Shown here one piece after another: positions 6,291 to 8,398 of a DNA stretch of 8,398 bases. A program made the position numbers and the translations under genes. This DNA comes from JBJHCA01 sp050485785 (GTDB taxonomy: Bacteria > Bacteroidota > Bacteroidia > Chitinophagales > Saprospiraceae). The notes below the pieces were generated by a model that worked only from the letters and a program-made list of their open reading frames with translations, did not search any database and was not told the DNA's origin. The stretch is from the NCBI GenBank assembly GCA_050485785.1, contig JBJHCA010000111.1:1-8398 (forward strand), given 5' to 3'. The stretch's first letter is position 1. Each line of letters starts with the position of its first letter.

Positions 6291-6938
6291 ATGGAAGCAC
6301 TGAAGAGTAAAGCCGAAAAAGCCACTCCGCAAAGCCTTAAAGCCGGATACCCGGTTATGGAACATTTTTACACCATTCAGGGTGAAGGATTTTTCCAGGG
6401 ACATGCCGCTTATTTTATCAGGCTTGGCGGATGTGATGTCGGTTGTTCGTGGTGCGATGTCAAAGAGTCATGGCCCATGGATGTCCACCCTGTGATGTCG
6501 GTGGAGCAGATAGTACAGGCTGTGGTTTCCACACCGGCAAAGATAGCGGTGATCACCGGCGGGGAACCGCTTATGCACCATTGCGGGCAACTCACATCAG
6601 CGCTTCAGCTTCATGGGATCAAAACGCATATAGAAACTTCGGGAGCATGGCCTTTGTCCGGTAGCTGGAACTGGGTGTGCCTTTCACCAAAGAAATTTAA
6701 ACCTTCATTGCCTGAAGTCATTCAGGTTGCCGATGAGCTTAAAATTATTGTCGTCAATCGCGACGATTTTCGCTGGGCTGAACAGTATGCAGCGCAAGTG
6801 CCTGCGGCTTGCCAGTTATACTTGCAGCCGGAATGGAGCCGCCGGGAGAAAGTAATGCCGATGATGACCGAATATGTAAAACACCACCCAAAATGGGCAA
6901 TATCGCTGCAAATACACAAGTACATGAATATTCCATGA
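6291..6938 (+). CDS. queE: 7-carboxy-7-deazaguanine synthase (radical SAM)
   Basis: A 215-aa radical-SAM enzyme that converts 6-carboxy-tetrahydropterin to 7-carboxy-7-deazaguanine, the ring-contraction step towards preQ0 and queuosine in tRNA. Seen: the QueE N-terminal motif FYTIQGEGFFQG (26-37); the iron-sulfur cluster motif C48-x3-C52-x2-C55 in GGCDVGCSWCD; TGGEPL (89-94) and ETSG (115-118) for SAM binding; LSPKKFK (131-137), a QueE substrate-side motif; and the C-terminal QIHKYMNIP (207-215) typical of the family. Length fits. The ATG at 6291 gives about 20 residues before the conserved core; Met23 is an alternative start. It is transcribed away from aroF, with its start just behind a possible -7 box, and its TGA overlaps the next gene's ATG (ATGA at 6935-6938). 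The other genes of queuosine synthesis are not in the window. Confidence 0.96.
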   Translation: MEALKSKAEKATPQSLKAGYPVMEHFYTIQGEGFFQGHAAYFIRLGGCDVGCSWCDVKESWPMDVHPVMSVEQIVQAVVSTPAKIAVITGGEPLMHHCGQLTSALQLHGIKTHIETSGAWPLSGSWNWVCLSPKKFKPSLPEVIQVADELKIIVVNRDDFRWAEQYAAQVPAACQLYLQPEWSRREKVMPMMTEYVKHHPKWAISLQIHKYMNIP

Positions 6939-8398
6939 TCAGTTCCCATGCATTGATAAATCCGGCCGGGGGGACATTGATCCCCATTGTATTGATGGCT
7001 TTGTTGTGGCTTCTGCCTTTAGAGTACGGATGGTCTCAGGGCAGCGATGTACTTTACCGCAAAGACGCCCCGGATCGGCTTAACCGTCAGTATATAGATG
7101 CCTATTCCATGTACATCAACCGCTCATTTCAACAGGCATTGCGCGAATGTGACCGGATGATCAGGCGGAACAGCAATTTTATTGACGCCTACCTGCTGCG
7201 TGGCGATATTTACCTCCAGACGGGAAATCACCACGATGCAGCCAGGGATTTTGAAAAGGCCGTTCAACTTGATCCGGACTACAAACCGGGTGTGCTTTTT
7301 ACCCTGGGTAAAATTCGCTTCCAGCAGCAGATGTACGCCGATGCTTACCGGTACCTGGAAGCATTTCTCAGCTATGAGAACTATTCCGATAAGTTGAGGG
7401 ATGAAGCGGAAATGTTGATGATTAACAGTTTGTTCATTCCTGAAGCGCTTAAAAACTCTGTTCCTTTTGACCCTGTGGATCTCGGCCCCGGTGTCAATAC
7501 CCACATGCCGGAATATCTGCCCAGCATCACCATAGATGGCCAGACGCTCATTTTTACGCGACGTCTGCCCGACAGAGAAGATTTTTATGTGAGTCATCTT
7601 CAGGACGGTGAATGGCAGCATGCTTACAATCTGGGTCCGCCGGTGAATACGCTCAACAACGAAGGAGCCCAGAGTATTTCGGCAGACGGCAAAACCCTGG
7701 TTTACACGGTTTGTAACCGTCCCGAAGGCTATGGCAGTTGTGATCTGATGATCTCCTATTTGCGGAATGGCCGCTGGACCGAACCGGAATTTCTTCCGCC
7801 ACCCATCAATACCCGGTACTGGGAATCTCAGCCATCACTCTCAGCGGCTGGTAATACTTTGTATTTTACCAGCAATAGACCCGGTACCATTGGAGGCAAG
7901 GACATTTGGGTCAGTCATAAACAAGTGGACGGAAACTGGAGTGAACCGGAAAACCTGGGCGATGTGATCAACACGAGATTTGATGAGCAGTCTCCGTTTA
8001 TTCATCCCGACGGGGAAACACTTTACTTCGCATCTACGGGTCATCCCGGTATGGGAAATGAAGATATTTACATGACCAGATTAAATGCTGACGGTATGTG
8101 GTCAGAACCCGTTAATCTCGGATATCCCATCAATACCAGCGGCAGAGAAAATTCGCTGATCGTGTCAGCAGACGGAGAAACGGCCTACTTTGCCACCAAC
8201 CGGCATTCGCGAAATCCCAATAACCTGAATATTTACAAGTTCGCATTGCCGGAGGAGGTTCGCCCCAGCCCCGTAACCTGGGTGGAAGGCCGGGTAACCA
8301 ACCAGCAGGGAGAAAAAATTGAAGCATCCATTGTGCTGTATCGCATCGACCGACCTGATCGCACGGAGATAATCACGGCTTTTGAAGGGGAGTACCTT
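6935..8398 (+). CDS. PorE-like exported protein: TPR, five-bladed PD40 propeller, CRD-like domain (3' end cut off)
   Basis: The visible 488 residues give, in order: a signal peptide (hydrophobic 14-29, ending near GWSQ at 32-35) with no lipobox cysteine; about three TPR-like units (51-148, best at NFIDAYLLRGDIYLQTG); a PD40/WD40-like beta-propeller of five blades (about 188-446); and from about 448 the start of a carboxypeptidase-regulatory-like domain (WVEGRVTNQQGEKIEASIVL), where the window ends with the frame still open. This order matches PorE, a periplasmic type IX secretion component that in known members ends in an OmpA-like peptidoglycan-binding domain. Such proteins bind peptidoglycan and link it to the outer-membrane PorP/PorK/PorN part of the machine. 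Bacteroidetes also carry paralogs with the same architecture and other roles, so the T9SS assignment is inference. The start ATG overlaps the queE stop (ATGA), indicating coupled expression; Met21 is a less likely start. Confidence 0.85.
   Translation, partial: MISSHALINPAGGTLIPIVLMALLWLLPLEYGWSQGSDVLYRKDAPDRLNRQYIDAYSMYINRSFQQALRECDRMIRRNSNFIDAYLLRGDIYLQTGNHHDAARDFEKAVQLDPDYKPGVLFTLGKIRFQQQMYADAYRYLEAFLSYENYSDKLRDEAEMLMINSLFIPEALKNSVPFDPVDLGPGVNTHMPEYLPSITIDGQTLIFTRRLPDREDFYVSHLQDGEWQHAYNLGPPVNTLNNEGAQSISADGKTLVYTVCNRPEGYGSCDLMISYLRNGRWTEPEFLPPPINTRYWESQPSLSAAGNTLYFTSNRPGTIGGKDIWVSHKQVDGNWSEPENLGDVINTRFDEQSPFIHPDGETLYFASTGHPGMGNEDIYMTRLNADGMWSEPVNLGYPINTSGRENSLIVSADGETAYFATNRHSRNPNNLNIYKFALPEEVRPSPVTWVEGRVTNQQGEKIEASIVLYRIDRPDRTEIITAFEGEYL
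7496..8272 (+). repeat. Five PD40 propeller repeats within the PorE-like gene
   Basis: Protein-level repeats of 54 residues (162 nt). The blade marker tryptophans W227, W281, W335 and W389 are exactly 54 apart, in the contexts GEWQHA, GRWTEP, GNWSEP and GMWSEP. A following (V/I)NT motif recurs at 187-189, 237-239, 291-293, 345-347 and 399-401. Each blade also carries a (S/H)xDGxTL(I/V/Y)F-like strand. The fifth blade (402-446) has the strand SADGETAYFA but lacks the tryptophan. The DNA copies differ in codons, so these are old structural repeats and not a recent duplication. Confidence 0.85.

Noticed and set aside
1..8398. Mobile element, CRISPR array, defence system, tRNA or riboswitch
   Set aside because: No transposase, integrase, terminal repeats, spaced short repeats, cloverleaf or known aptamer core was seen on either strand; all large frames are ordinary housekeeping or envelope genes.

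Overview
This window looks like chromosomal DNA of a Bacteroidota (Bacteroidetes) bacterium. The evidence is a fused DAHP synthase/chorismate mutase in the form common in that phylum, a MoxR ATPase and PpiC/SurA-type isomerases of Bacteroidetes type, a TPR/beta-propeller envelope protein resembling the type IX secretion component PorE, weak or absent Shine-Dalgarno sequences, and several TAnnTTTG (-7) promoter boxes. Base composition is moderate and even. I see no insertion sequence, prophage, CRISPR array, tRNA or rRNA. The assignment rests on recognised protein motifs, not on a database search.

Left part (1-4743, minus strand, transcribed right to left): a tight four-gene cluster. It begins with a 659-aa secreted PpiC-type prolyl isomerase, followed 1 nt later by a 287-aa exported SurA-like protein with no evident isomerase domain. 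A 458-aa SurA-type isomerase/chaperone follows, overlapping by ATGA. After a 16-nt gap comes a MoxR AAA+ ATPase, cut by the window edge. The spacing implies one mRNA. The first three products should act outside the cytoplasmic membrane in folding or escorting envelope proteins. MoxR is a cytoplasmic ATPase thought to remodel or mature protein complexes.

Middle (4744-6290): a 259-bp spacer carries the likely promoter of that cluster and a pair of 13-bp direct repeats overlapping its -7 box. Next is the minus-strand bifunctional DAHP synthase/chorismate mutase gene, which covers the first step of the shikimate pathway and the first step of the phenylalanine/tyrosine branch. Its 157-bp upstream region is shared with the divergent queE gene. 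That region holds two opposed -7-like boxes about 20 bp apart and two perfect inverted repeats in the presumed leader of the aromatic gene.

Right part (6291-8398, plus strand): queE, a radical-SAM enzyme of 7-deazaguanine (queuosine precursor) synthesis, overlaps by ATGA the start of a large exported protein. The visible 488 residues of that protein contain a signal peptide, about three TPRs, a five-bladed PD40 propeller and the start of a carboxypeptidase-regulatory-like domain. This order matches PorE; the OmpA-like peptidoglycan-binding domain expected next lies beyond the window.

No clearly new system is present. The points most worth checking are the PorE-like protein, the leader of the aromatic gene, the repeat pair over the chaperone-cluster promoter, and the degenerate middle member of the isomerase trio.
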